The notes under the pieces are model-generated. The model did not search any database. It saw only the letters and a program-made list of their open reading frames with translations, and was not told the origin of the DNA. Below are positions 16,881 to 28,740 of a stretch of DNA of 64,000 nt, in pieces. Source of the stretch: DASSUW01 sp963803335 (GTDB taxonomy: Bacteria > Actinomycetota > Thermoleophilia > Solirubrobacterales > Solirubrobacteraceae); contig CAWDME010000012.1 of NCBI GenBank assembly GCA_963803335.1, forward strand, positions 434,001 to 498,000, written 5' to 3'. The first letter of the stretch is position 1. Every line of letters starts with the position of its first letter. Position numbers and translations under genes: made by a program.

Positions 16881-18269
16881 TCAGTACGCGAGCGCCAGGT
16901 CGGGCTCGCCCTCCTCCCGCTCGGCGTCTTCGGGGTCAGGCCCGTGGCGCGCCTTCTCGAGGAAGATGCGGCCGGCGATCAGCGCCAGCACGCCGTAGAG
17001 CGCGGTGAAGCCGATCAGGGTGATGAGCACCTCGGCAGTGCTGACGCTCGGCGAGCCGGCGTCGTTGGTCTTGAGCATCCCGAACACGACCCACGGCTGG
17101 CGGCCCATCTCGGTGAACACCCAGCCGGCGCTGTTGGCGAGGAACGGCAGCGCGGCGGCCGGCACCATCCAGCGCAGGTAGTGGCGCGACATCGCGAGCC
17201 GGCCGCGGCGCGCCTGCCACCAGCCGTAGGCCCCGAGCAGGAACGCCAGGAAGCCGACGCCGAGCATCACCCGCCACGACCAGTAGGCGACGGCCACGAC
17301 CGGCGCGTACTCGCCCGGCCCGTACTTCGCGCGGTACTCGGCGTTGATGTCGTTGATCCCCTTGATCTCGCCGCGCGGGTATCCGGTGCTGACCCACGAC
17401 AGGAGGTTGGGGATCTCGACGTTGCGGTTCAGGCCCTCGGGATTCTGCTTGAAGTCGCCGGTCGCAAACAGCGACAGACCGGCGCCCTCGGTGGTGTCGA
17501 ACACGGCGTCCGCGGCCGCCATCTTCATCGGCTGTTGGTGCGACATCAGCACGCCGTTGAAGTGGCCGACGACCACGGTCACCAGCGCGGCGACGGTGAG
17601 GACCGGCAGCGCGCCGCGCAGCGACGCGCCGAAGACCTCGACCTCGTTGCCGCGGCGCACGTGCCAGGCCGAGATCGCGATGACGATCATCGTCGCCGTG
17701 ATCAGCGCGGCCAGCAGCGTGTGCGCGAGCGCGTACAGCGCCGTGCTGTTGAGCAGCACCGATGCGATGTTCGTGAGCTGCGGCCGCCCGTTGACCATCT
17801 TGTAGCCGACCGGGTGCTGCATCCACGAGTTGGCGGCGAGGATGAAGTAGGCGGACAGCGCCGTCGACGCGGAGACCAGCCAGATGCAGGCCAGGTGCAC
17901 GCGCTTGGGCAGGCGCCCCCAGCCGAAGATCCACAGCCCGAGGAAGGTGGACTCGACGAAGAAGGCGGCGAGACCCTCCATCGCCAGCGGCGCGCCGAAG
18001 ATGTCGCCGACGAAGCGCGAGTAGTTCGACCAGTTCATGCCGAACTGGAACTCCTGCACGATCCCGGTGACCACGCCGAGCGCGAACGAGACGAGCAGCA
18101 GCTTGCCCCAGAACTTGGTCGCGCGCAGCCAGCGCACGTCGCCGCTGCGGTGCCAGCGCGTCTGGAAGGTGGCCACGACGAGGCTGAGGCCGATCGTCAC
18201 CGGAACGAACAGGAAGTGGTAGACGGTCGTGATCCCGAACTGCCAGCGGGCGAGGTCGAGCGACGTCAT
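16881..18269 (-). CDS. cydA: Cytochrome bd ubiquinol oxidase subunit I
   Basis: 462-residue heme-bearing subunit. The b595 His region is ARWQFGITTVYHFLFVPVT, the b558 region includes ALAHTLLAAL, and the Met ligand region is TEMGRQPWVVFG. The E/F helices contain FQFGMNWSNYSRFVGDIFG and FFVESTFLGLWIFGWGRLP. The quinol loop is of the short type. It overlaps the upstream Fe-S oxidoreductase by 4 nt, so quinol oxidation and the adjacent electron-entry enzyme appear cotranscribed. High oxygen affinity fits the hypoxia theme. Confidence 0.95.
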   Translation of the reverse strand: MTSLDLARWQFGITTVYHFLFVPVTIGLSLVVATFQTRWHRSGDVRWLRATKFWGKLLLVSFALGVVTGIVQEFQFGMNWSNYSRFVGDIFGAPLAMEGLAAFFVESTFLGLWIFGWGRLPKRVHLACIWLVSASTALSAYFILAANSWMQHPVGYKMVNGRPQLTNIASVLLNSTALYALAHTLLAALITATMIVIAISAWHVRRGNEVEVFGASLRGALPVLTVAALVTVVVGHFNGVLMSHQQPMKMAAADAVFDTTEGAGLSLFATGDFKQNPEGLNRNVEIPNLLSWVSTGYPRGEIKGINDINAEYRAKYGPGEYAPVVAVAYWSWRVMLGVGFLAFLLGAYGWWQARRGRLAMSRHYLRWMVPAAALPFLANSAGWVFTEMGRQPWVVFGMLKTNDAGSPSVSTAEVLITLIGFTALYGVLALIAGRIFLEKARHGPDPEDAEREEGEPDLALAY

Positions 18270-20179
18270 CCGGCGGTCGTGGCCTCGGTCTCAGCGGAGG
18301 CCAGCGCGCGCTCGATCAGCGTCGTGAGCTCGGCGACCTCGAAGTCGGCACCGACGACCTTGACCGCGTCCGAGTACATCGCCAGGTCCTTCGGGCAGGA
18401 CACGAGGAAGTAGTCGAGCTGCCCGAGCCCCTGCGCCTCGCGGATGCGCTGCTCGCTCGGGCGCTCCTCGCTCGATTCGCTGTCCATCATCCACATGCGG
18501 CCCCCGCCCGCGCCGCAGCAGAACGTGTCCACGCCGTTGCGAGGCATCTCGACCAGCTCGGCGCCGGTGGCCTCGATCAGCCGCCGCGGCGCGTCGGTGA
18601 TGCGGTTGTAGCGCGCGAGGTAGCAGGGGTCGTGATAGGTCACGCGCAGCCCCGTCAGCGGCGTGCGCAGCGACAGCACGTCGCGGGCGACGAGGTCGGC
18701 GAACAGCTCGGTGTAGTGGTAGACCGGCTTGTCGAGACCGAACTCCGGATACTCGTTGCGCAGCGTGTTGAGCGAGTGCGGGTCGGTCGTGAAGATCGCC
18801 TCGAAGTCGGCGTCCGCGAACGCGGCGAGGTTCTGCTCGACGAGCATCTCGAACAGGCCCTCCTCGCCGATCCGGCGCACGTCGTTGCCGGAGTTGCGCT
18901 CACCTTCGTAGAGCAGCCCGAACGAGACGCCGGCGTCGTGCAGCACGCGCGCGACGGTCTGCGACGTCACCTGAGCCCGCTCGTCGAACGAGGCGAAGTC
19001 GCCGACGAACCACACGTACTGCACCGGCTCCTTGCGGGCGTCGGGGATCTTGAAGTCGAGCCCGCGCGTCCAGCGCGCGCGCATGCGCGCGGACTTGCCG
19101 AGCGAGTTGCCCTGGCCGGCGAAGTTCTGCAGCGTCTGCTGGAGGAGCGGATCCATCTCGCCCTTGTCCACGAGGCTCCGCCGCATGTCGACGATCGTCG
19201 GCACGTGCTCGATGCCCACGGGGCACGCCTCGACGCACGCCATGCAGGTCGTGCACGACCACAGGACCTCGTCGGGGATCAGCGGCCCGTCGCCGTTGCC
19301 GTGGTAGAGCTGGTCGCGCAGGTCGAGGATCAGCTGGCGCGGCGCCAGCGGCGAGCCGGCGGCCGTGGCCGGGCAGACGTCCGTGCAGCGACCGCACTCG
19401 GTGCAGGTGAACGCGTCCAGCACCTGCTTCCAGTTGAGGTCGGCGAGCGAAGCGACGCCCACCTTGCCCTCCGGCGGCTTCTTGAGCGCCGCGACCGGAG
19501 CGGCCGGCGAGTGGTCGATCGCGAGCGGCCGTTCGGCCTGCGCGGGCGGCAGCTTGGCCACGAACAGGTTCGGGATCGCGGTGATGATGTGGAAGTGCTT
19601 GGTGAGCGGGAGCAGGCACAGGAACACGAGCACCGTCGTGTTGTGCACCCACCAGGCGACCGCCGACCCGGTGTGGTCGTACAGGAAGCCGCCGCCGACG
19701 ATCATCAGGATGAAGACGAGGATCAGCACGCCCTCCCAGTGCGGCTGCGAGCGGTAGCGCGCTTCCGCGCGGCGCAGGCCGAACAGGCGCGGCGTGTGCA
19801 CGATCAGGCGCCGGTAGAGCATGTAGAGGACGCCGACCGCCACGATCACCTCGACAAAGTCGCGCGCGACGGAAAAGACGCCTTCGGCCGGCAGGTTCCA
19901 GTCGGCGTCGAACGCCCGCACGTAGAGCCTGAGAACCTGGAGCATCAGCACCAGGAAGCCCCAGAAGATCAACGCGTGCATGACGCCCGCGGGCTGCTCG
20001 CCGGACAAGAACTTGCGCTGGCCGACGCCGTCGACGACCGCGCGCCGCAGGCGCTCGCCGAAGCGGTCGAACCGCGCCGCAGGCTGCGCACGCAGCAGCA
20101 GCCGCGCCCTGCCGGCAACGATGACGGCGAACACGAGCAGTCCGATCGCCAAGACGATGGGGAACGCGACGTGACTCAC
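18266..20179 (-). CDS. Membrane-anchored (Fe-S)-binding oxidoreductase, HdrDE-like fusion
   Basis: 637-residue protein. The N-terminal part (about 1-225) has five or so membrane helices like heterodisulfide reductase E / nitrate reductase gamma, with His residues suited to heme b. Two 4Fe-4S motifs follow: CTECGRCTDVCP and CTTCMACVEACPVG. The C-terminal part has one intact CCG domain (HDPCYLARYN and FCCGAGGGRMWM), while the preceding CCG-like region lacks the cysteines. Family members move electrons between a soluble donor and menaquinone; the donor is unknown. GTG 20179 is chosen because a GACGCT -10 and the regulatory box are correctly spaced from it; an ATG at 20215 would bury the box. It heads the cydABDC operon. 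Confidence 0.82.
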   Translation of the reverse strand: MSHVAFPIVLAIGLLVFAVIVAGRARLLLRAQPAARFDRFGERLRRAVVDGVGQRKFLSGEQPAGVMHALIFWGFLVLMLQVLRLYVRAFDADWNLPAEGVFSVARDFVEVIVAVGVLYMLYRRLIVHTPRLFGLRRAEARYRSQPHWEGVLILVFILMIVGGGFLYDHTGSAVAWWVHNTTVLVFLCLLPLTKHFHIITAIPNLFVAKLPPAQAERPLAIDHSPAAPVAALKKPPEGKVGVASLADLNWKQVLDAFTCTECGRCTDVCPATAAGSPLAPRQLILDLRDQLYHGNGDGPLIPDEVLWSCTTCMACVEACPVGIEHVPTIVDMRRSLVDKGEMDPLLQQTLQNFAGQGNSLGKSARMRARWTRGLDFKIPDARKEPVQYVWFVGDFASFDERAQVTSQTVARVLHDAGVSFGLLYEGERNSGNDVRRIGEEGLFEMLVEQNLAAFADADFEAIFTTDPHSLNTLRNEYPEFGLDKPVYHYTELFADLVARDVLSLRTPLTGLRVTYHDPCYLARYNRITDAPRRLIEATGAELVEMPRNGVDTFCCGAGGGRMWMMDSESSEERPSEQRIREAQGLGQLDYFLVSCPKDLAMYSDAVKVVGADFEVAELTTLIERALASAETEATTAG

Positions 20180-20186
20180 TCGGCGT

Positions 20187-20231
20187 AGCGTCCTCGATCC
20201 TGCCCGCGGCCTCATCAGCCGCTTCCCGCGC
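20187..20231 (-). promoter_or_regulatory. Dos-like box and leaderless promoter of the hdr-cydABDC operon
   Basis: On the minus strand the box reads GCGCGGGAAGCGGCTGAT (20231-20214), a weaker match. GACGCT at 20192-20187 begins exactly 22 nt after its last base, and the GTG start is at 20179. The strong central box at 20237-20254 lies one repeat interval upstream. Confidence 0.6.
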
Positions 20232-20236
20232 CTTCA

Positions 20237-20304
20237 TTGCGGACAGCTACGGATGCGACGCGGCTGCCTGCACGGATGCGACGGGGCCGTCAAGCCGCGA
20301 GGCT
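20237..20304 (+). promoter_or_regulatory. Tandem Dos-like boxes and leaderless promoter of the por-ppdK operon
   Basis: A strong box, TTGCGGACAGCTACGGAT (20237-20254), is followed 23 bp later by GCGGCTGCCTGCACGGAT (20260-20277). GAGGCT at 20299-20304 starts 22 nt after the second box, and GTG 20312 follows by 7 nt. The first box is central between two divergent promoters. Confidence 0.72.
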
Positions 20305-20311
20305 GCGAAGC

Positions 20312-20860
20312 GTGTTTCAGGTCCGGATCCACGGTCGCGGCGGCCAGGGCGTCGTCACGGCGGCCGAGCTGCTCTCAGTCGCCGCGTTCCTCGACGGCGC
20401 GCATGCGCAGGCGTTCCCGAGCTTCGGCTCCGAGCGCACCGGCGCCCCGGTGATCGCGTTCTGCCGCATCGACGACCGCGAGATCCGCGTGCGCGAGCCG
20501 ATCGTCGCGCCCGACGCGCTGATCATCCAGGACCCGACCCTGCTGCACCAGGTCGACGTCTTCAGCGGCCTGCGCCCGGGTGGCCGCGTGCTGCTCAACA
20601 GCACCCGCCCGGCCGCCGAGCTCGGGCTCGGCGACCTGAACGTCATCTGCGTGCCGGCCAGCGACCTCGCTCGCGCGCACCTCGGCAGGCCGCTGCCCAA
20701 CGCGGCGCTGCTGGGCGCGTTCGCCGCCATCACCGGCATAGTCACGCTCGACTCGGTCTCCGCCGCGATCCGCGAGCGGTTCGCCACCAAGCCGGCGGAG
20801 GGCAATGTCGCCGCTGCCACGGCCGCCTACGCCCTCGCCCGGGAGCCCAGCCATGCCTAG
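20312..20860 (+). CDS. porG: Pyruvate:ferredoxin oxidoreductase, gamma subunit
   Basis: 182-residue gamma domain of 2-oxoacid:ferredoxin oxidoreductases, which contributes to CoA binding. Signature VRIHGRGGQGVVTAAELLS at the N-terminus and FPSFGSERTGAPV. GTG 20312 gives the canonical short N-terminus and lies 7 nt after a -10. It overlaps the alpha-subunit gene by 8 nt. Together with alpha and beta the complex interconverts pyruvate and CoA with acetyl-CoA, CO2 and reduced ferredoxin. Confidence 0.92.
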   Translation: MFQVRIHGRGGQGVVTAAELLSVAAFLDGAHAQAFPSFGSERTGAPVIAFCRIDDREIRVREPIVAPDALIIQDPTLLHQVDVFSGLRPGGRVLLNSTRPAAELGLGDLNVICVPASDLARAHLGRPLPNAALLGAFAAITGIVTLDSVSAAIRERFATKPAEGNVAAATAAYALAREPSHA

Positions 20861-22106
20861 ACAGCTCGAGGGCTCCCGCGCCGTCGCAGAGGCCGTCGCG
20901 GCCTGCCGGCCCGAGGTGATCGCGGCCTATCCGATCTCGCCCCAGACGCACATCGTCGAGGGGCTCTCCCAGCTTGTGAAGACCGGCGAGCTCGGCCCGT
21001 GCGAGTTCATCAACGTGGAGTCCGAGTTCGCTGCCATGTCGGTGTCAATCGGCGCCTCAGCTGCCGGCGCGCGGGCGTACACCGCGACTGCCAGCCAGGG
21101 GCTGCTGTTCATGGTCGAGGCGCTCTACAACGCCTCCGGACTCGGACTCCCGATCGTCATGACGGTCGCCAATCGCGCGATCGGCGCTCCGATCAACATC
21201 TGGAACGACCACTCGGACTCGATGTCCCAGCGCGACTCCGGATGGATCCAGCTCTACGCGGAGACCAACCAGGAGGCGGCGGACCTGCACGTCCAGGCCT
21301 TCCGGCTCGCCGAGGAGCTGTCGATCCCGGTGATGGTGTGCATGGACGGCTTCATCCTCACGCACGCCGTCGAGGAGGTCGAGCTGCCCACGCAGGCGCA
21401 GGTCGACGCGTTCCTGCCGCCGTTCGCGCCGCGCCAGGTGCTCGATCCCGACGACCCGATGACGATCGGCGCGATGGTCGGCCCGGAGGCGTTCATGGAG
21501 GTCAAGTACCTCATGCACGCCAAGCAGATGCAGGCGCTCGACGCCATTCCGGCGATCGCCGCGGAGTTCGAGGCGGCGTTCGGCCGGTCGTCCGGCGGCC
21601 TGCTGCGCACCTACCGGACCGATGACGCCGAGACCGTCGTGCTCGCGCTCGGATCGGTCCTCGGCACGATCGAGGACGTCATCGACGAACGGCGCGAGCA
21701 GGGCGAGCGCATCGGCGCCGTCGGCCTCAAGTGCTTCCGGCCGTACCCGCTCGTGGAGGTTGCCGCAGCCCTCGGGCACGCGGAGCGCGTGGTCGTGGTC
21801 GAGAAGGCATTCGCCGTCGGCGTCGGCGGGATCGTCGGGCAGAACGTGCGGCTCGCCCTGTCCGGGCTGCCGACGCGCGTCTACGACGTCGTCGCCGGGC
21901 TCGGCGGCCGCCCGATCACCAAGGCTTCGCTGCATTCGATGCTCGACGACGCGGCGGCCGACCAGCTCGGCCTGCTCAGCTTCCTGGACCTGGACATCGA
22001 GCGCGTCGAGCGCGAGCTCGCCCGCGCCAAGGCGACCGAGCGGCCCGGCCCGCACGCCGAGAACATGCTGCGCGAGCTCGGGATCGTCGCCGGAGGGCCG
22101 GTGTGA
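20853..22106 (+). CDS. porA: Pyruvate:ferredoxin oxidoreductase, alpha subunit
   Basis: 417-residue alpha subunit covering the pyrimidine-binding and transketolase C-terminal domains. Typical segments: EGSRAVAEAVAACRPEVIAAYPISPQ and ESEFAAMSVSIGASAAGARA (each part of longer runs), then TASQGLLFMVEALYNASG and RAIGAPINIWNDHSDSM. It is coupled to porG (8-nt overlap) and porB (TGATG). The substrate assignment to pyruvate rests on similarity of both large subunits and the downstream PPDK. Confidence 0.92.
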   Translation: MPRQLEGSRAVAEAVAACRPEVIAAYPISPQTHIVEGLSQLVKTGELGPCEFINVESEFAAMSVSIGASAAGARAYTATASQGLLFMVEALYNASGLGLPIVMTVANRAIGAPINIWNDHSDSMSQRDSGWIQLYAETNQEAADLHVQAFRLAEELSIPVMVCMDGFILTHAVEEVELPTQAQVDAFLPPFAPRQVLDPDDPMTIGAMVGPEAFMEVKYLMHAKQMQALDAIPAIAAEFEAAFGRSSGGLLRTYRTDDAETVVLALGSVLGTIEDVIDERREQGERIGAVGLKCFRPYPLVEVAAALGHAERVVVVEKAFAVGVGGIVGQNVRLALSGLPTRVYDVVAGLGGRPITKASLHSMLDDAAADQLGLLSFLDLDIERVERELARAKATERPGPHAENMLRELGIVAGGPV

Positions 22107-23149
22107 TGGCCCGCCAGCCGATCAAGTACTACCAAGTCGGCTCGTTCGCGGTGGGCAATCGCCTGCTCGAGCCCGACGAGCGCTCCGTGCAGGCCGACGA
22201 GCGGCGCTCCAACACGCTGACGTCAGGCCACCGCGCCTGCCAGGGCTGCGGCGAGGCGCTCGGCGCCCGCTACGTCCTCGACGCCGCGATGCGCGCATGC
22301 GACAACCGGCTGATCGCCGCCAACGCCACCGGCTGCCTCGAGGTCTTCTCGACCCCGTATCCCGAGAGCTCATGGCAGCTGCCGTGGGTCCACTCCCTGT
22401 TCGGCAATGCGCCCGCGGTCGCCACCGGCGTCGCTGCGGCGCTGAAGGTCAAGGGCCGGACCGACGTGCGGGTGATCGGCCAGGGCGGCGACGGCGGCAC
22501 GGTCGACATCGGCTTCGGCTGCCTGTCCGGCATGTTCGAGCGTGGCGACGACGTGCTGTTCGTCTGCTACGACAACGAGGGCTACATGAACACGGGCGTG
22601 CAGCGCTCCGGCGCGACGCCGCCCGCGGCGCGCACTGCCACCACGCAGGCGGTCGGCGCCGAGCCCGGCGCCGAGTTCGGCCAGGGCAAGAGCGCGCCGC
22701 TGATCGCGATGGCGCACGAGATCCCGTACGTCGCGACCGCCACGATCGCCGACCTGCGCGACCTCGAGGCCAAGGTCGAGCGCGCCATGGAGCTGCACGG
22801 CCCGCGCTACCTGCACGTGCTCGTGACGTGCCCGCTCGGCTGGGGCTGCGGCTCCGGCGAGTCCGTGCTGATCGCGCGGCTGGCCACGCAGAGCGGCCTG
22901 TTCCCCGTCTTCGAGGCGCGCGACGGCGACGTGGTCGACGTGACGAAGATCCGCCGCCACGTCCCGGTCGAGGAGTACCTCAAGCCGCAGAAGCGCTTCG
23001 CGCATCTGTTCTCCCCCACCCGCCGCGACGACGTGATCGCCCGCGTCCAGGCGCGCGCGGACCGCAACATCGAGCGATTCGGGCTATTAGACGGGCCGGA
23101 GGCCCGGCCTCCTCATCAGAACGCGGGTCCGGACGACCCGCGGAGGTAA
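22106..23149 (+). CDS. porB: Pyruvate:ferredoxin oxidoreductase, beta subunit
   Basis: 347-residue TPP-binding subunit. Seen here: GHRACQGCGEALGARYVL (proximal cluster cysteines), ANATGCLEVFSTPYPESSW, the TPP/Mg site GQGGDGGTVDIGF and CYDNEGYMNTGVQRSG. Further cysteines are in TCPLGWGCGSGES. The last 20 or so residues are low-complexity and fall over two RNA hairpins just before the next gene. It is cotranscribed with porG and porA. Confidence 0.92.
   Translation: MARQPIKYYQVGSFAVGNRLLEPDERSVQADERRSNTLTSGHRACQGCGEALGARYVLDAAMRACDNRLIAANATGCLEVFSTPYPESSWQLPWVHSLFGNAPAVATGVAAALKVKGRTDVRVIGQGGDGGTVDIGFGCLSGMFERGDDVLFVCYDNEGYMNTGVQRSGATPPAARTATTQAVGAEPGAEFGQGKSAPLIAMAHEIPYVATATIADLRDLEAKVERAMELHGPRYLHVLVTCPLGWGCGSGESVLIARLATQSGLFPVFEARDGDVVDVTKIRRHVPVEEYLKPQKRFAHLFSPTRRDDVIARVQARADRNIERFGLLDGPEARPPHQNAGPDDPRR
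23092..23142 (+). other. Two hairpins at the 3' end of porB
   Basis: CGGGCC-GGA-GGCCCG (23092-23106) and an 8-bp stem CGCGGGTC/GACCCGCG with a 5-nt loop (23122-23142). The second ends at the ribosome-binding site (GGAGG) of the next gene. They could affect stability or translation of the two halves of the operon. Confidence 0.45.
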
Positions 23150-23151
23150 CC

Positions 23152-24782
23152 ATGCAGAAGCCCTTCGCCATCACGCTGGACATCGGCTCCAGCCTCGCCA
23201 ACAAGACCGGGTCGTGGCGCACCGAGGTGCCGCGCTACGTCCACCGGCTGCCGCCCTGCAACGACGGCTGCCCCGCCGGCGAGAACTGCCAGCAGTGGCT
23301 GTTCCAGGCCGAGAGCGGCGACTACGAGGCGGCCTGGCGGCAGATCATGGCCGACAACCCGCTGCCCGCCGTGATGGGGCGCGTCTGCTACCACCCGTGC
23401 GAGACCGTCTGCAACCGCAAGCACCTCGACGAGGCGGTCGGCATCAACGGCGTCGAGCGCTTCCTCGGCGACGAGGCGATCAAGCGAGGCTGGACCGTCG
23501 CGGTCGACGCTCCGGACACCGGCAAGCGCGTGCTCGTCGTCGGCGCCGGCCCGTCCGGCCTGTCGGCCGCCTACCACCTGCGGCGCCGCGGCCACGCGGT
23601 CACGATCTACGACGCCGGCCCGGCGGCCGGCGGCATGATGCGCTTCGGCATCCCGCGCTACCGCCTGCCGCGCGAGATCCTCGACGCCGAGATCCAGCGC
23701 ATCCTCGACCTCGGGGTCGAGCTCGAGCTCAACCGCACCGTCACGAACATCGAGGAGTCAATGCGCGAGGGCGGCTTCGACGCCGCCTTCCTCGCCGTCG
23801 GCGCGCACATCGGCAAGCGCGCCTACATCCCGGCCGGCTCGGCCGCGAAGGTCCTCGACGCCGTTTCGCTGCTGCGCAGCATGGAGGACGGCGAGAAGCC
23901 GTTGCTCGGGCGGCGCGTCGCCGTCTATGGAGGCGGGAACACCGCCATGGACGTGGCCCGCACCGCCCGGCGGCTGGGCGCCGAGGAGGCCGTCGTGGTC
24001 TACCGCCGCAACCGCGAGAAGATGCCGGCGCACGACTTCGAGGTCGAGGAGGCGCTCGAGGAGGGCGTGCTCGTCAAGTGGCTCTCCACGATCAAGCAGG
24101 CCGACGAGGGGAAGCTGCTGATCGAGAAGATGGAGCTCGACGAGACGGGCTTCCCGCAGCCGACCGGTGAGCTCGAGGAGCTCGAGGCCGACTCGCTCGT
24201 CCTCGCGCTCGGCCAGGAGACCGATCTGTCGCTGCTCGACGGCGTTGACGGCATCGCGGTCGACGACGGCATCGTGCAGGTCGACGAGCGCATGATGACC
24301 GGCCACTCCGGGATCTTCGCCGGCGGCGACATGGTGCCCGCCGAGCGCACCGTGACCGTCGGCATCGGCCACGGCAAGCTCGCCGCCCGCTGCGTCGACT
24401 CCTGGCTCTGCGGTGAGACGTGGACGCATCCGCCGCGCCCGGACGTCATCGCCTTCGAAGAGCTCAACCCCTGGTACTACTCGGACGCGCCGAAGACGGT
24501 CCGCCCGCAGCTGGACACGGTCCGCCGCCAGTCGACGTTCGACGAGGTGGTCGGCGGGCTCGACGAGTCCAACGCGCAGTTCGAGGCCCGCCGCTGCCTG
24601 TCCTGCGGCAACTGCTTCGCGTGTGACAACTGCTACGGCGTCTGCCCGGACAACGCCGTGATCAAGCTGGATGACCCCGGGCCCTATCGATACGAGATCA
24701 ACCTGGACTACTGCAAGGGCTGCGGGCTGTGCGCCGCCGAATGCCCGTGCGGAGCCATCGACATGGAGCAGGAGACGGTGTG

Positions 24783-24783
<1 letters not shown>
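23152..24783 (+). CDS. GltD-like FAD/NAD(P) oxidoreductase with C-terminal ferredoxin domain
   Basis: 543-residue flavoprotein. The N-terminal domain has Fe-S cysteines (CNDGCPAGENC and CYHPCETVCNR). An FAD fold follows (VVGAGPSGLSAAYHLRRRG), then an NAD(P) fold (VAVYGGGNTAMDVARTARRL) and GIFAGGDMVPAERTVTVGIG. The C-terminal 80 residues add two 4Fe-4S sites (CLSCGNCFACDNCYGVCP and CKGCGLCAAECPCGA), like the delta subunit of pyruvate:ferredoxin oxidoreductase. It therefore seems to combine PorD with a pyridine-nucleotide:ferredoxin reductase, linking POR to NAD(P)H. It has a good ribosome-binding site and is coupled to ppdK (TGATG). Confidence 0.88.
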
Positions 24784-27413
<2,630 letters not shown>

Positions 27414-27438
27414 ACGACTGAACGATTCGCCGGCCGCC

Positions 27439-28644
27439 CTAGCGCGCGCCCAGCCGGCGCAGCGCTCGCCGTGCGTTCTCGATGGCGAGCGAGCGCGCGA
27501 GCGGGGTCGCGGGCTGGCGCTCCGGCGCGGCATCCAGGTGCGGTGACAGGAGTCGCGCGCCCCAGCGCGTGGCGGTCGGCCACAGCGGCTCCGGTGACAG
27601 CCGCGTGGCGTCGCCCGCGCCGCCGCTGAGCGGCGCTTCCACGTACCAGCGCAGGCGCGAGGGGAGCATGCAGCGCAGCACCGGCCTGAACGGCATCTCG
27701 GCGACCGGCCGCCCGACGGCGGCGGCGATCGCGCTCGCCGCCGCGTCGGCCTGCTGGGCCGCGAGCGACGCGTGCTTGATCGGGAAGTCCGCGCAGTCAC
27801 CCGCCGCGTACACGCCCTCGACGTCACGGACACGGCCGAGCCGGTCGACGGGCAGGAACCCGGTGGCGTCGCGCGGCAATCCCTCGATCGCCGGACCGCC
27901 GAGCTGCGGGGCCGCGAGCACCGTCGCCGCCGGCACGCGCCGGTCGCCCGGCGCGAGCAGCAGCTCGTCGCCGTGAACGGCGCGCACGTAGGCGGAATCG
28001 ATGACGTGGATGCCGTGGGCCGTGAGCGTGTGGTGCAACCCGCCGGCGGTGCGCGGACCGAGGATCGCCAGCGGCGCCTCCTCGCAGGTCACGAGCGTCA
28101 GTTGGGCGGCGGCGCCCGCCTCGCGCAGGGTGACGGCCAGCTGCAGAGCGAGCTCGTACAGCTCGAGGCGCCAGGCGGGCGCCGGCGGCTCGACGAGCGC
28201 GGCGGACTCGAGCGCCCCGCGGCGCAACGCCAGCAGCGCCGCGCGCAGGTCGGCGGCGAGCCGGCGGTCGCCGACCGACAGCGCACCCGCCGGGACCGCC
28301 TGCGGCACGGCGCCGACGGCCACGAGCAGCGCGTCGTAGGCGAGCTCGCGCCCGGCGGCGGTGCGCACGCGGCGAGCGGCCGGGTCGACCGAGACGAGCC
28401 GGTCCTGGTGGAGCTCGGCGCCGACCGACGCGGCGAAGGCGTCCAGCGGCGCGCGGCGGGCGCGACGCGCGGCGACGGGGTCGGCCACGTCGGCCGGCCG
28501 GTGCACGAACGACGGGTCCGGCGCCAGCAGCGTCAGCGCGACGGCGTCGTCCGCGAGCGTCTGGATCGCGAGGCAGGCCTCAAGTGCCGCGACGCCGCCG
28601 CCGGCGACGACGACCGAGCGTGGTCTGCGGGCAAAGCGCGCCAT
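27439..28644 (-). CDS. NDH-2/SQR-like FAD-dependent oxidoreductase (paralog 1)
   Basis: 401-residue pyridine-nucleotide-disulfide-type flavoprotein. N-terminal FAD fold SVVVAGGGVAALEACLAIQT, second fold near AYDALLVAVGAVPQ, and FAD-contact motif GVYAAGDCADFPIKHASLAAQQAD. There is no CxxC redox pair and no clear membrane segment, so it resembles type II NADH dehydrogenases and Rv1812c-like proteins; donor and acceptor are unknown. ATG 28644 has a good GGAAGGAG site. It is one of six related flavoproteins in this window. The 3' end faces ppdK. Confidence 0.8.
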   Translation of the reverse strand: MARFARRPRSVVVAGGGVAALEACLAIQTLADDAVALTLLAPDPSFVHRPADVADPVAARRARRAPLDAFAASVGAELHQDRLVSVDPAARRVRTAAGRELAYDALLVAVGAVPQAVPAGALSVGDRRLAADLRAALLALRRGALESAALVEPPAPAWRLELYELALQLAVTLREAGAAAQLTLVTCEEAPLAILGPRTAGGLHHTLTAHGIHVIDSAYVRAVHGDELLLAPGDRRVPAATVLAAPQLGGPAIEGLPRDATGFLPVDRLGRVRDVEGVYAAGDCADFPIKHASLAAQQADAAASAIAAAVGRPVAEMPFRPVLRCMLPSRLRWYVEAPLSGGAGDATRLSPEPLWPTATRWGARLLSPHLDAAPERQPATPLARSLAIENARRALRRLGAR

Positions 28645-28691
28645 AGCGGGTCTCCTTCCAGCGCCATGAAAGCTACGCCGCGACCTGCGGC

Positions 28692-28737
28692 ACGCCATCC
28701 GCGCGATGCCGTCAACGTCCCCGTAGTCCTCCGCACT
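28692..28737 (-). promoter_or_regulatory. Strong Dos-like box upstream of flavoprotein paralog 1
   Basis: On the minus strand GTGCGGAGGACTACGGG lies at 28736-28720. A weak -10 (TGGCGT, 28697-28692) begins 22 nt beyond the site edge at 28719. The gene then has a roughly 45-nt leader with a Shine-Dalgarno site. Confidence 0.6.
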
Positions 28738-28740
28738 GGC

